From Verrucomicrobiia bacterium (GTDB taxonomy: Bacteria; Verrucomicrobiota; Verrucomicrobiia; Limisphaerales; DSYF01), in NCBI GenBank assembly GCA_035765895.1, contig DASTWL010000028.1, positions 1-64,000 of the forward strand: a stretch of DNA of 64,000 nucleotides, written 5' to 3'. The notes under the pieces were generated by a model. The model had not been told where the DNA came from. It worked only from the letters and a program-made list of their open reading frames with translations, and ran no database searches. This document shows positions 31,891 through 39,995 of this stretch, piece after piece (position 1 is the first letter of the stretch; each line of letters starts with the position of its first letter). Position numbers and translations under genes: made by a program.

Positions 31891-34800
31891 ATGTCAGCCC
31901 ATCGTCCGCCGCACCACCGGCCGCCGCTCCTGATCGGGTGGCTGGGAATGGCCGTAATGGCGGCGATTTTTCCTCCGTCCCTGCACGGGCAGACCATCAC
32001 GAACCTGCATCAGTTAACCGCGGCATTGAGTTCGGATTCGCGCATTGAGCGGGACGTTGACCTGGAGACAACCGTTTGTGCCGCCAGCCGGCCGGCCTTG
32101 GGGGTGCTGATTGTGCAGGATGAAACGGGCGTGGAACTGCTGCAACTCGGCAAGCTGGAACGGGAGTTTGCACCCGGCGAGCGGATCCGCATCCGTCACC
32201 AGTTCAGCCTGCTCCGCAAGCGCGAGATGGGCGTTCAGATTTCGGCCGCACCTGCGGTCAGCAACGACGGACTGCACTCCCGCGCCGCTGCCGCCGCCGA
32301 CGTTTTTCTGCACGCCGGCAAAATTCCGATCCGGCTGGAGTGGTTCAATTATTGGCGGAGCTTTGCGTTGGACGTCGCCTTTGGGCCGACGAATGAGCGC
32401 CCCCGGCTCGTGGAAGCCTCGAACCTCTGGCACGCGGCGGCTGAACCCGGGCAGACCGGTTTCCAGCCCGGTCTGCAGGCCGACTATTACGAGGGCGCCT
32501 GGGAAAGCGTGCCGGATTTCAATCTGCTCGAACCGGCCAGGCGCGCGGTGGTTTCTAATTTCGATCTGAGCATCAAATCGCGCGACGAACGGGTCGGCAT
32601 CCGTTACTCCGGCTACCTTGATGTTCCCCGCGACGGGCAATACCGCTTTGTTTTGTGGTCGGACGACGGCGCGTTGTTGTTCCTGGGCAACCCCGACGTG
32701 CCCGTCGCCAGCCTCGGGTCAGGCGGGGCGCCGGTGGCGAGGCCGAGCGAACTTCTGGGCACCAGCATCACCAATCTGGATGAGCGCTGCTGGACCACGG
32801 TCGAAGGGCGCGTGAGCTTCGTCTCCCCCGTCGGCGAGGGCGTGCGATTTGACCTGGGCGCCGACCGGCGGGTCATATCAGTCCGGCTGGCCGATGCGAA
32901 GGGGCTCGACTTGTCCTCACTGTTGGATTCACGCGTCCGCATCACCGGCATCGGGCGTGGGGTGATGACCCAGGACAAAACACTGGTGCTCGGGAAACTG
33001 TTCGCGGCCGGCACGCGGAACCTCATCTTCCTCGAACAGGCTCCCACGCGGGGCACTGCACCCCGCCCCATCACGTCCGTCGCCGAAGTGCAAGGTCTGC
33101 CCATCGAACAGGCGCGGCGAAGTCTGCCCGTGCGCATCCGCGGCATTGTCACCGACGCGATGAAAACGTCGCAGGAACACTGGATGTCGTTCCAGGATGA
33201 CACGCGCGGCATTTTTGTGCAGCTGGCCGCCGTCTCCAATGCGGCTCCCGCGTTCGGCGAGCTGTGGGAAGTGGAAGGCCACAGCGCCGCCGGTGACTTT
33301 GCGCCTGTAATCGTGGCCGACCAGGTAAGGCGCCTGGGCGAAGGACTGCTGCCGCCGCCCGTCACACCTTCGTGGACGGAACTGCTCAACGGCAGCCGGG
33401 ACGTGCAGTGGGCTGAACTGAAAGGTCTGGTGACCGACGTTCACACGAATACGATCAGCCTGCACCTCCCCGAAGGCCGGCTGGACGTGGTGCTGGACGG
33501 GCTCTCGGAATCCGAACTCCGGCCGTGGTTGAAGGCCGTCATTCGCATCCGTGGCGTGCTCTACGCCTTGTGGGAGCCCGCCACGCGCGAAGTGCGCGTG
33601 GGCCGCGTCATGATGCGCAACGCGCGCATCAGCGTGGACGTTCCCGCGTCGGCGGACCCCTTCGACGCCGTGCTCAAAACACCCCGCGAGCTGCTGTTGT
33701 TTGACGCGCAGGCTTCGGCCTTTCGGCCGGTGAAGGTCCGCGGGCAAATCATCTATGCGGACGCGACGCAGCTCTTTCTGGAGGAAAACGGAACCGGTTT
33801 GCGCCTGCTGCCGACCGGCAAGGCAGGCGTGTCCCCGGGCGACCTGGTGGAAGCGGTTGGCTACCCGGACATCGGCCGGGCGGAATTGGTTCTCCGTGAG
33901 GCGCAGGTGAGAAAAACCGGCTGGCAGCCCCTGCCCCCGCCGAAATCGCCGGATGCATCGAACGCGCCTCCCGAAAACCTCAACTCGTCCCGCGTGCGCG
34001 TGGAAGGCAGGCTGCTGGGCTGGCACACGGAACGCGGCAGTCCGGTTCTGGAAATGCAATCGGGTGCCCGCCTCTTCCTCGCCCGGCTCGCGCGGGGACC
34101 GGCCGGACCGTTATCGCTCAGAGTCGGAAGCCGCCTCGGCTTGGTTGGTGTTTATGTCGGCCGCGGTCACGCGCAGAATTCCAGCGCCGACAACGAATCG
34201 TTCGAGCTGCTGCTCAATTCGCCGGCCGACATCATCGTGCGGTCGCAGCCCTCGTGGTGGACGTTGCCGCGGCTCCTCGCCCTGGTGGGTGTGCTGTTCG
34301 TGATCCTGATCTTCACGGTCATCTGGAACACCCAGTTGCGCCGGCTCGTGGAACAACGGACCACCCAGCTCAAACACGAAATCTCGGAGCGCGAACGCGT
34401 GGAGCACCGGCACGCGCTGGAAGCCGAACGTTCCCGCATTGCCCGGGATTTGCACGATGACCTGGGTTTCAACCTCACCGAAATCAGCGTGCTGGCCAAG
34501 ACGGGCGAACACGTCGAGGCGGGCGGCCCGCATCAACCGGGCTTGTTCCAGGCCATCGGCAGCCGGGCGCGCAGTCTCATCTCGGCGCTCGATGTCATCG
34601 TCTGGGCCGTGGACCCCGAGGATAATTCACTGCAATCGCTGGCGGACTATTTGAGCGGCTACACGGGGGAATTCTTCTCGCACACGCCCATTGCCTGCCG
34701 CTTCAAGGTGCCCGTCTCGTTTCCCCCCATCACCTTGGAGGGCCGGGTGCGTCATGACCTGCTGATGGCCGTCAAAGAGGCCCTGAACAACGTGGTGCGA

Positions 34801-35061
34801 CACGCCGACGCCACCGAAGTCGAATTCCGCATGGCCATGGTTGACGGCGGCCTGGAAATTGACATTGCCGACAACGGCAAGGGCATAGACGATGAAGTGC
34901 AGGGCAACGGCCATGGGTTGAAAAACCTGCCCGCCCGGCTGCAGAAACTCGGCGGCGATTGTGTTGTGGAGCCGCGCGCCGACGGCGGCACCATTGTGAG
35001 CATCCGCCTGCCACTCGGCACGGCGGCGGGCGGCCAGCCGGTCGATGCGCACAAATCATGA
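31891..35061 (+). CDS. multidomain sensor histidine kinase (NarL-type partner) with PA14-like sensor
   Basis: 1056 residues. After a signal/anchor (about 10-33, GWLGMAVMAAIFPPSLHG) come several extracytoplasmic modules. The first is an OB-like region (VLIVQDETGVELLQLGKLEREFAPGERIRI). A PA14-like domain lies at about 194-290 (LQADYYEGAWESVP...GYLDVPRDGQYRFVLWSDDGALLFLG). Repeated OB-like beta segments occupy about 305-750. A membrane helix lies at about 794-815 and the HisKA_3 box SRIARDLHDDLGFNLTEISVLAK has phospho-His about 855. The HATPase has VKEALNNVVRHADATEV and DNGKGIDDEVQGNGHGLKNL. It probably senses a carbohydrate or its breakdown products outside the cytoplasm and phosphorylates the NarL-type regulator encoded 126 bp downstream. 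Confidence 0.9.
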   Translation: MSAHRPPHHRPPLLIGWLGMAVMAAIFPPSLHGQTITNLHQLTAALSSDSRIERDVDLETTVCAASRPALGVLIVQDETGVELLQLGKLEREFAPGERIRIRHQFSLLRKREMGVQISAAPAVSNDGLHSRAAAAADVFLHAGKIPIRLEWFNYWRSFALDVAFGPTNERPRLVEASNLWHAAAEPGQTGFQPGLQADYYEGAWESVPDFNLLEPARRAVVSNFDLSIKSRDERVGIRYSGYLDVPRDGQYRFVLWSDDGALLFLGNPDVPVASLGSGGAPVARPSELLGTSITNLDERCWTTVEGRVSFVSPVGEGVRFDLGADRRVISVRLADAKGLDLSSLLDSRVRITGIGRGVMTQDKTLVLGKLFAAGTRNLIFLEQAPTRGTAPRPITSVAEVQGLPIEQARRSLPVRIRGIVTDAMKTSQEHWMSFQDDTRGIFVQLAAVSNAAPAFGELWEVEGHSAAGDFAPVIVADQVRRLGEGLLPPPVTPSWTELLNGSRDVQWAELKGLVTDVHTNTISLHLPEGRLDVVLDGLSESELRPWLKAVIRIRGVLYALWEPATREVRVGRVMMRNARISVDVPASADPFDAVLKTPRELLLFDAQASAFRPVKVRGQIIYADATQLFLEENGTGLRLLPTGKAGVSPGDLVEAVGYPDIGRAELVLREAQVRKTGWQPLPPPKSPDASNAPPENLNSSRVRVEGRLLGWHTERGSPVLEMQSGARLFLARLARGPAGPLSLRVGSRLGLVGVYVGRGHAQNSSADNESFELLLNSPADIIVRSQPSWWTLPRLLALVGVLFVILIFTVIWNTQLRRLVEQRTTQLKHEISERERVEHRHALEAERSRIARDLHDDLGFNLTEISVLAKTGEHVEAGGPHQPGLFQAIGSRARSLISALDVIVWAVDPEDNSLQSLADYLSGYTGEFFSHTPIACRFKVPVSFPPITLEGRVRHDLLMAVKEALNNVVRHADATEVEFRMAMVDGGLEIDIADNGKGIDDEVQGNGHGLKNLPARLQKLGGDCVVEPRADGGTIVSIRLPLGTAAGGQPVDAHKS

Positions 35062-35187
35062 ATACGACGTTCGTCGGATTTCGCGCGAAAACCAACCGGG
35101 TAAAGTGGGCGCAGCCGGATCGGACAAACCATCCGACCACCCAACAACATGGCCGCGCCATTGGAACCCTGCACCGCACTTGATGTA

Positions 35188-35850
35188 ATGACAACCGTCG
35201 GCATCGTTGAAGACAGCGCCACACTGCGGCGATTTCTCGTGGAACTCATCGAGCACACGCCAGGACACAAGTGTGTCTGCGCCTGCGAATCGGCGGAGGA
35301 GGCGTTCAAGGAGATTCCGAAACACAAGCCGAACGTGGTGCTGATGGACATCCATCTGCCCGGCGAATCCGGCATCGCCTGCACGGCGCGGCTGCGGGAA
35401 AAGCTGCCCCACCTGCAGATCATCATGCTGACCGTTTACAAGGACATTAAAATGATCTTTCAGGCCCTCAAGGCCGGCGCCTGCGGCTACGTGTTGAAAC
35501 GCGCCAACGAGGGCGAAATCTTGCAGGCCATCGCCGAAGTGCGGGCGGGCGGCGCGCCCATGACGAGCGAAATCGCCCGCATGGTGGTCCGCGCGTTTGC
35601 GGACGCCCCCTCCCTTCCGCTCACGGAAGGCACGGACCAGCTTTCCAACCGCGAACTGGAAATCCTCGCCCTGATCGCAGAGGGCTGTCCGAACAAGGAA
35701 ATTGCCACCCGGCTGTTCATCAGCACCGGCACCGTGCGGACGCACCTGATGCACATCTACGAGAAACTGCACGTCCACTGCCGCACCGAAGCGGCGGCCA
35801 AATACCTGCGCATCAATCCGGCCAGCGCGCCCAATCCTGCCACGGTGTGA
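35188..35850 (+). CDS. NarL/LuxR-type response regulator
   Basis: 220 residues from ATG 35188 (MTTVGIVEDSATLRRF). The receiver has acceptor Asp54 in VVLMDIHLPGESG and Lys in YVLKRANEGEI. The LuxR-type HTH spans about 150-210: LSNRELEILALIAEGCPNKEIATRLFISTGTVRTHLMHIYEKLHV. It is the natural output partner of the large kinase just upstream. The nearest palindromic operator is 22 bp after its stop codon and four more precede other glycan genes. NarL-type regulators can bind such dyads, so it is one candidate for the regulator of the locus; a LacI- or AraC-type protein encoded elsewhere is another. Confidence 0.93.
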   Translation: MTTVGIVEDSATLRRFLVELIEHTPGHKCVCACESAEEAFKEIPKHKPNVVLMDIHLPGESGIACTARLREKLPHLQIIMLTVYKDIKMIFQALKAGACGYVLKRANEGEILQAIAEVRAGGAPMTSEIARMVVRAFADAPSLPLTEGTDQLSNRELEILALIAEGCPNKEIATRLFISTGTVRTHLMHIYEKLHVHCRTEAAAKYLRINPASAPNPATV

Positions 35851-35871
35851 ACCCGCATGGCGGTCGGGAGG

Positions 35872-35889
35872 ATACGACATACGTCGTAT
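35872..35889. promoter_or_regulatory. palindromic operator O1
   Basis: ATACGACATACGTCGTAT. The 7-bp arms ATACGAC/GTCGTAT are perfect, with a 4-nt centre. It lies 109 bp upstream of the GH43 gene start and directly after the response-regulator gene. The same arms recur at O2, O3 and O5. Confidence 0.8.
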
Positions 35890-35997
35890 GGCCGGCCGGG
35901 GTCCGAGCGCATACCCTTGAACCATTTCATGGCGCCACTTCAACGCGGATCACGGCCGGTCCGGGTTCCGGCGCGCGCCCCATCAAACAGCGACTCT

Positions 35998-37359
35998 ATG
36001 ATCAACCGACCCACCGTTCTCCCCGCACTCGTCATGCTGACGTTGGCGGCTGCCGCACCGCATTTGCGGGCGGATTACCCCATCGCCTCGCACCGTTACC
36101 TGGCCGACCCGGCTTCGCTCGTGACCAAGGACCGGGTCTATCTCTACTGCTCGGACGACGACGAAAGCCCCGTGCAGGGCAGTTATGTGATTCCGGACGT
36201 CGTCTGTGTGTCGAGCAGCGACCTGAAGAACTGGACGGATCACGGGGTCGTGTTTCGCGCCAGCACACAAACCAAGTGGGCGAAAAAAACCTGGGCGCCG
36301 GCCGCGGTTGAACGCGACGGCAAATGCTTCCTCTACTTCGGCAACGGCGGGGCGGACATCGGCGTCGTGACCGCCCCCACGCCCATCGGCCCATTCACCG
36401 ATCCATTGGGCCGGAATCTCATCAACCACAACACGCCCGGCGTCCAACCTGCCCGCAACATGTGGTTGTTCGACCCCGGCGTCTTCATCGACGACGACGG
36501 ACAGGCTTACATTTACTTCGGCGGCAACGGCGACAACAATGCCCGCGTTGCCCGGCTGAACCGCGACATGATCAGCCTCGATGGCGAGGTCATAAAGCTG
36601 AACGTGACGAATTTTTTTGAAGCCGCGTGGGTCTTCAAACGCCGGGGTGTTTACTACTTTTCCTACTCAACAACGCCGCAGGCGCAGATGCGCATCGATT
36701 ATCTGACCAGCAACAGCCCGACGAACGGATTCACCTACCGCGGCGTTGTCGCCGCCCAGCCGCCGATCAACAACAACAACAACCACGCCGCGCAGTTTGA
36801 GTTCAAGGGCCACTGGTATCATGCCTACCACAACCGCATCGTCGCAAAGCAGGCTGGCATTCCCACCGGCTTCCGCCGCAATCTCGCGATTGAGGAATTT
36901 CACTTCAACGAGGACGGCTCCATCCAGCCGGTCACCTACACCACCAACGGCGTCGCGCAACTGGGCCATCTCAATCCGTTCGTCCGCGTCGAGGGTGAAA
37001 CCTTCCACGCGCAAAACGGCGTTGAAACCGAGCCCTGCCGCGAAGGCGGCATGAATCTGACCGACCTGAACAATGGCGACTGGGTGAGCCTCGCGGGTGT
37101 CGATTTCGGCAGCCAAGGCGCCAGGAAATTCAACGCCCGCGTCGCCAGCGCCGGACCAGGCGGCAACATCGAGCTGCACCTCGACAGCCCGGACGGCAAG
37201 CTGATCGGCACCTGCCGGGTGGAGCCAACCGGCGGCGCGCAGGAATGGAAAAGCGCGGCCTGCGACGTCACGGATGCCCGTGGCGTTCACGACTTGTATC
37301 TGAAATTCACCGGCGGTGACGGCCCCCTGTTCAACCTGGATTACTGGACGTGCGAGTGA
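35998..37359 (+). CDS. secreted GH43-family enzyme with C-terminal CBM6-like domain
   Basis: 453 residues from ATG 35998 (MINRPTVLPALVML...HLRA signal peptide); an upstream in-frame ATG at 35857 would translate through operator O1 and is rejected. The five-bladed propeller carries the GH43 acids: Asp in HRYLADPASLV, Asp in NMWLFDPGVFIDDDG and Glu in NVTNFFEAAWVFKRRG. From about residue 330 (VRVEGETFHAQNGVETEPC) a CBM6-like beta sandwich follows, ending GDGPLFNLDYWTCE. Likely arabinofuranosidase or xylosidase on arabinoxylan; exact specificity cannot be read. It is followed by the SGNH hydrolase after 40 bp. Confidence 0.9.
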   Translation: MINRPTVLPALVMLTLAAAAPHLRADYPIASHRYLADPASLVTKDRVYLYCSDDDESPVQGSYVIPDVVCVSSSDLKNWTDHGVVFRASTQTKWAKKTWAPAAVERDGKCFLYFGNGGADIGVVTAPTPIGPFTDPLGRNLINHNTPGVQPARNMWLFDPGVFIDDDGQAYIYFGGNGDNNARVARLNRDMISLDGEVIKLNVTNFFEAAWVFKRRGVYYFSYSTTPQAQMRIDYLTSNSPTNGFTYRGVVAAQPPINNNNNHAAQFEFKGHWYHAYHNRIVAKQAGIPTGFRRNLAIEEFHFNEDGSIQPVTYTTNGVAQLGHLNPFVRVEGETFHAQNGVETEPCREGGMNLTDLNNGDWVSLAGVDFGSQGARKFNARVASAGPGGNIELHLDSPDGKLIGTCRVEPTGGAQEWKSAACDVTDARGVHDLYLKFTGGDGPLFNLDYWTCE

Positions 37360-37399
37360 GCCAGCACGGCCATCTTCATCTCCCCCCGACTGCAACACC

Positions 37400-38626
37400 A
37401 TGAACCGAAAGGCTCCCCTTGCGTTGCGCGGCCGGCTGGTCGGGCTATTGCTGACATTCATCACGGCCGTGGTTGTCCTTGCCCAACCCGACCGCGGTCC
37501 GCACTGGGTCGGCACGTGGGACGCGTCGGTGCAGGAAGTGGAGCCCAAACTGGTGCCGGCCGGCTTTGAAAAACTGGACGACACGACGATCCGCCAGCTC
37601 GTGCATGTGTCACTCGGCGGAACCCAACTGCGCGTCCGGCTCTCCAACGCCTTCGCCGACTGGAACGATGATCTCAAGATCAGCGCGGTCAACGTCGCCC
37701 TCGGCAAGGGCAACGACCAGATCGAAGTCGGAACATTGAAGCCGGTGACCTTCAACGGCCAGTCCGCCGTGACGATTCCGTATGGCGTCTTGATGGTTTC
37801 CGACCCCGTCAGCTTCGATTTGGCGGCGGGGACCGATCTTGTCGTAACCCTGCACGTGCAGGACGCGACCCGACGCATCTCCGGCCATCGCAGCGCCCGC
37901 GGCGAATATGCCTTCCTCCAAAGAGGCGACCACGCGAATGCCGCCGAATGGCCCTCCGCGACCAGGAGCACCTGCTGGTATTACCTGGGCGGCGTGGACG
38001 TGCTCGCACCGGAATCGGGCGCGGCAGTGGTCTGCCTCGGGGATTCCATCACTGACGGCAAGGGCTCCACCGAAGGCAAGAACCGGCGCTGGCCCGATCT
38101 GCTCGCGCGGCGCCTGCGGGAGAACCAAAAGACCGCCGGTCTCGGGGTGTTGAATCAAGGCATTGGCGGCAACTGCCTATGGCGCGGCGGCATTGGCCAG
38201 ACGGCGCTGCAGCGGCTCGAACGCGACGTGCTGGCGCAGCCCGGCATCCGGTGGTTGATCGTGTTTGAAGGCATCAACGATCTGGGCGGCGGCAAAACCA
38301 CGGCCGAGGAGATCATCGCTTCCTACCAGCAGATCATCATCCGCGCTCACGAACGCGGGCTGCGCGCTTATGGTGCGACCATCACGCCCTGCGGAAAGTC
38401 GTTCTATTTCAAACCCGAACTGGAAGCCCGGCGTCAGAAAGTCAACGCATGGGTCCGGACCAGTGGCGCGTTTGATGCCGTGCTCGACTGGGATGCCGTG
38501 GTGCGCGATCCCAACGCGCCGGAGAATCTGCGCCCCGCCGCCGATTGCGGGGACCATTTGCACCTGAGCGATCAAGGGTATGAAATGCTCGTGAACGCGG
38601 TGAATCTTGACCTGTTCGCCAACTAA
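37400..38626 (+). CDS. secreted SGNH/GDSL-family esterase
   Basis: 408 residues from ATG 37400 (MNRKAPLALRGRLVG, then a hydrophobic signal core). A beta-rich N-terminal region (about 30-205; HWVGTWDASVQEV...HVSLGGTQLRVRLSNAF) precedes the SGNH domain. Block I is VVCLGDSITDGKGS with the nucleophilic Ser about 216, block II has NQGIGGN, block III FEGINDLGG, and block V GDHLHLSDQGY has the catalytic Asp and His. Related proteins remove acetyl groups from plant polysaccharides. Operator O1 lies upstream of the preceding GH43, so the two probably form one operon. Confidence 0.88.
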   Translation: MNRKAPLALRGRLVGLLLTFITAVVVLAQPDRGPHWVGTWDASVQEVEPKLVPAGFEKLDDTTIRQLVHVSLGGTQLRVRLSNAFADWNDDLKISAVNVALGKGNDQIEVGTLKPVTFNGQSAVTIPYGVLMVSDPVSFDLAAGTDLVVTLHVQDATRRISGHRSARGEYAFLQRGDHANAAEWPSATRSTCWYYLGGVDVLAPESGAAVVCLGDSITDGKGSTEGKNRRWPDLLARRLRENQKTAGLGVLNQGIGGNCLWRGGIGQTALQRLERDVLAQPGIRWLIVFEGINDLGGGKTTAEEIIASYQQIIIRAHERGLRAYGATITPCGKSFYFKPELEARRQKVNAWVRTSGAFDAVLDWDAVVRDPNAPENLRPAADCGDHLHLSDQGYEMLVNAVNLDLFAN

Positions 38627-38744
38627 CCCACGTTGCGAACGGACGCGGTCAGGCATTGTTCCCGCCGCATTCGCGATTCGGGTGAAGTGGGTTCGATTGC
38701 GCGGGCCATCCTGCCCTCCCTGGAATGCGCCCGAAAACCCATCC

Positions 38745-39118
38745 ATGAATGCCCGGAAATTCTGCCACGGTGGATGCGGCCTGCGCGCGGCCGGCTTCTG
38801 CTGCCTCATGACGCTGAACGGTCTGGCCGCGCCCGAAATTTCTTCCCGCCAGTGGGTGAGTCTCGACAACGACTGGCGCTTTACGAAAGGTGATCCAACC
38901 AACAGCGACGCCCCCGCCCTGCTCTACGATGTCCGGCCCGAATCGCGCGGCGAAGGTCAGCGGGAGCGACCGGCCGAGGCCATTGCGGACGCGGAAAAAC
39001 TGGCGCCGGCCACGAACCGCGTGCTCAAGCGGTGGATTCTCCCCACCGGCAATCGGTTCATCCCGGATCCGGCCCAAAGGCACGTCCGGCCCGAAGGCAA
39101 TCCCGCGGCGCGCCGCCC
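38745..39118 (+). pseudogene. truncated GH2 beta-galactosidase, N-terminal fragment
   Basis: From ATG 38745 the frame encodes a signal peptide region (MNARKFCHGG...LAAP) and the start of a GH2 protein: QWVSLDNDWRFTKGDP...ILPTGNRFIPDPAQRHVRPEGNP. This is the usual opening of Bacteroidetes/Verrucomicrobia GH2 enzymes just before the PHDW region. Homology stops at about 39100 and the frame runs on for only about 25 meaningless codons to 39176, entering the antisense of the pseudopilin gene. All catalytic parts are lost. A deletion or rearrangement joined it to the pseudopilin-PATR block. Confidence 0.8.
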
Positions 39119-39937
39119 TCACTTCAAGCTCGGCAGGCGGGCCAGCAATGCCGGGTCGAAGTCCGACGTGTCCTGATACCAGTAGGTGTCCAGGCTGCCG
39201 ATGGCACTGGCGTAATTGTTGAAGCGATACATCGTGCTGAACTTGCACCACTGCGCCGAGCCGTCCGCAAAGATCTCGTTGCCGCCAGCGGGTTCCCCGC
39301 CGGAGGCGGGATGCGGCGGCACTTTGCCATATTCAAATTCATACGGCTGGCCGGTCGAGACGGCGCCGGCCCACCGGTTGCCCACCTTCATGTTGGTGTC
39401 GGCACCGAGCGCCCAAAACGGTTTGGCGCTGGCCAGCTTGACGGGGCTGTAAGACACGCCGGTCGGCGAAGCCGTCCACGTGGTCATGCCGCCAAAATAG
39501 GCGTAGCCGATATACATCTGTGTGGTGCCGTAATAACTGGGCAGGCCCGGGCTCGGGGTGCCCAGCCGGTTCGGACAGACCCAGATGGAAGGGCTGTTCT
39601 CCTGAAGCTTCAGGTAGGCATTCACGGCATCCACGACGGTCCGATCCATGGCATTGACCACAAACGTGTTTCCGCCGCCCATGCCCACCTTGTTGACCGG
39701 CGGCACCTTGTCGTTGTAATCGCCGGCATACATGTTCGCGCCCAGGCCGATTTGCCGCAAATTGCTCAGGCATTGCACGCGTTTGGCCTTTTCCTTCGCC
39801 TTCGCCAGCGCGGGCAACAACATGGCGGCCAGAATCGCGATGATGGCGATGACGACCAACAACTCAATCAAGGTAAAACCCTGACCGTTCCTGTCTTTTG
39901 CCGGGACAGCTCTGTTCATAATTCGTTTTGACTTCAT
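39119..39937 (-). CDS. prepilin-type (type II secretion G-like) protein with DG box
   Basis: 272 residues from ATG 39937; Met at residue 7 is also possible. The prepilin peptidase site is [27 protein letters not shown] (class III signal, Glu at +5). Next come [36 protein letters not shown], a Verrucomicrobial pseudopilin hallmark, and a C-terminal ADGSAQW box (about 236), the 'H-X9-DG'-type motif. Many paralogues of this type are encoded by Verrucomicrobia and Planctomycetes, with unclear roles in surface structures or secretion. It follows the beta-strand-repeat gene in the same direction, separated by a large palindrome. Confidence 0.88.
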   Translation of the reverse strand: MKSKRIMNRAVPAKDRNGQGFTLIELLVVIAIIAILAAMLLPALAKAKEKAKRVQCLSNLRQIGLGANMYAGDYNDKVPPVNKVGMGGGNTFVVNAMDRTVVDAVNAYLKLQENSPSIWVCPNRLGTPSPGLPSYYGTTQMYIGYAYFGGMTTWTASPTGVSYSPVKLASAKPFWALGADTNMKVGNRWAGAVSTGQPYEFEYGKVPPHPASGGEPAGGNEIFADGSAQWCKFSTMYRFNNYASAIGSLDTYWYQDTSDFDPALLARLPSLK

Positions 39938-39948
39938 CAGCGTGACAT

Positions 39949-39976
39949 TGTGGCCGCCGCCGCGGCGGCGGCCACA
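39949..39976. terminator. 28-bp perfect GC palindrome between repeat-protein and pseudopilin genes
   Basis: The half-site TGTGGCCGCCGCCG is followed by its exact complement, so 14 bp pair with no loop bases. On the minus strand it sits 20 bp after the stop of the giant repeat-protein gene and 12 bp before the pseudopilin ATG. It lacks a T-run, so it is either a partial (attenuating) terminator or an mRNA structure that limits pseudopilin translation. Confidence 0.5.
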
Positions 39977-39995
39977 CATTTCGTCGTTCCGGCGT

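Noticed and set aside
35857-35997. Upstream start for the first GH43 enzyme
   Set aside because: It would translate operator O1 and place a basic segment before the signal peptide. The ATG at 35998 directly begins a normal signal peptide.
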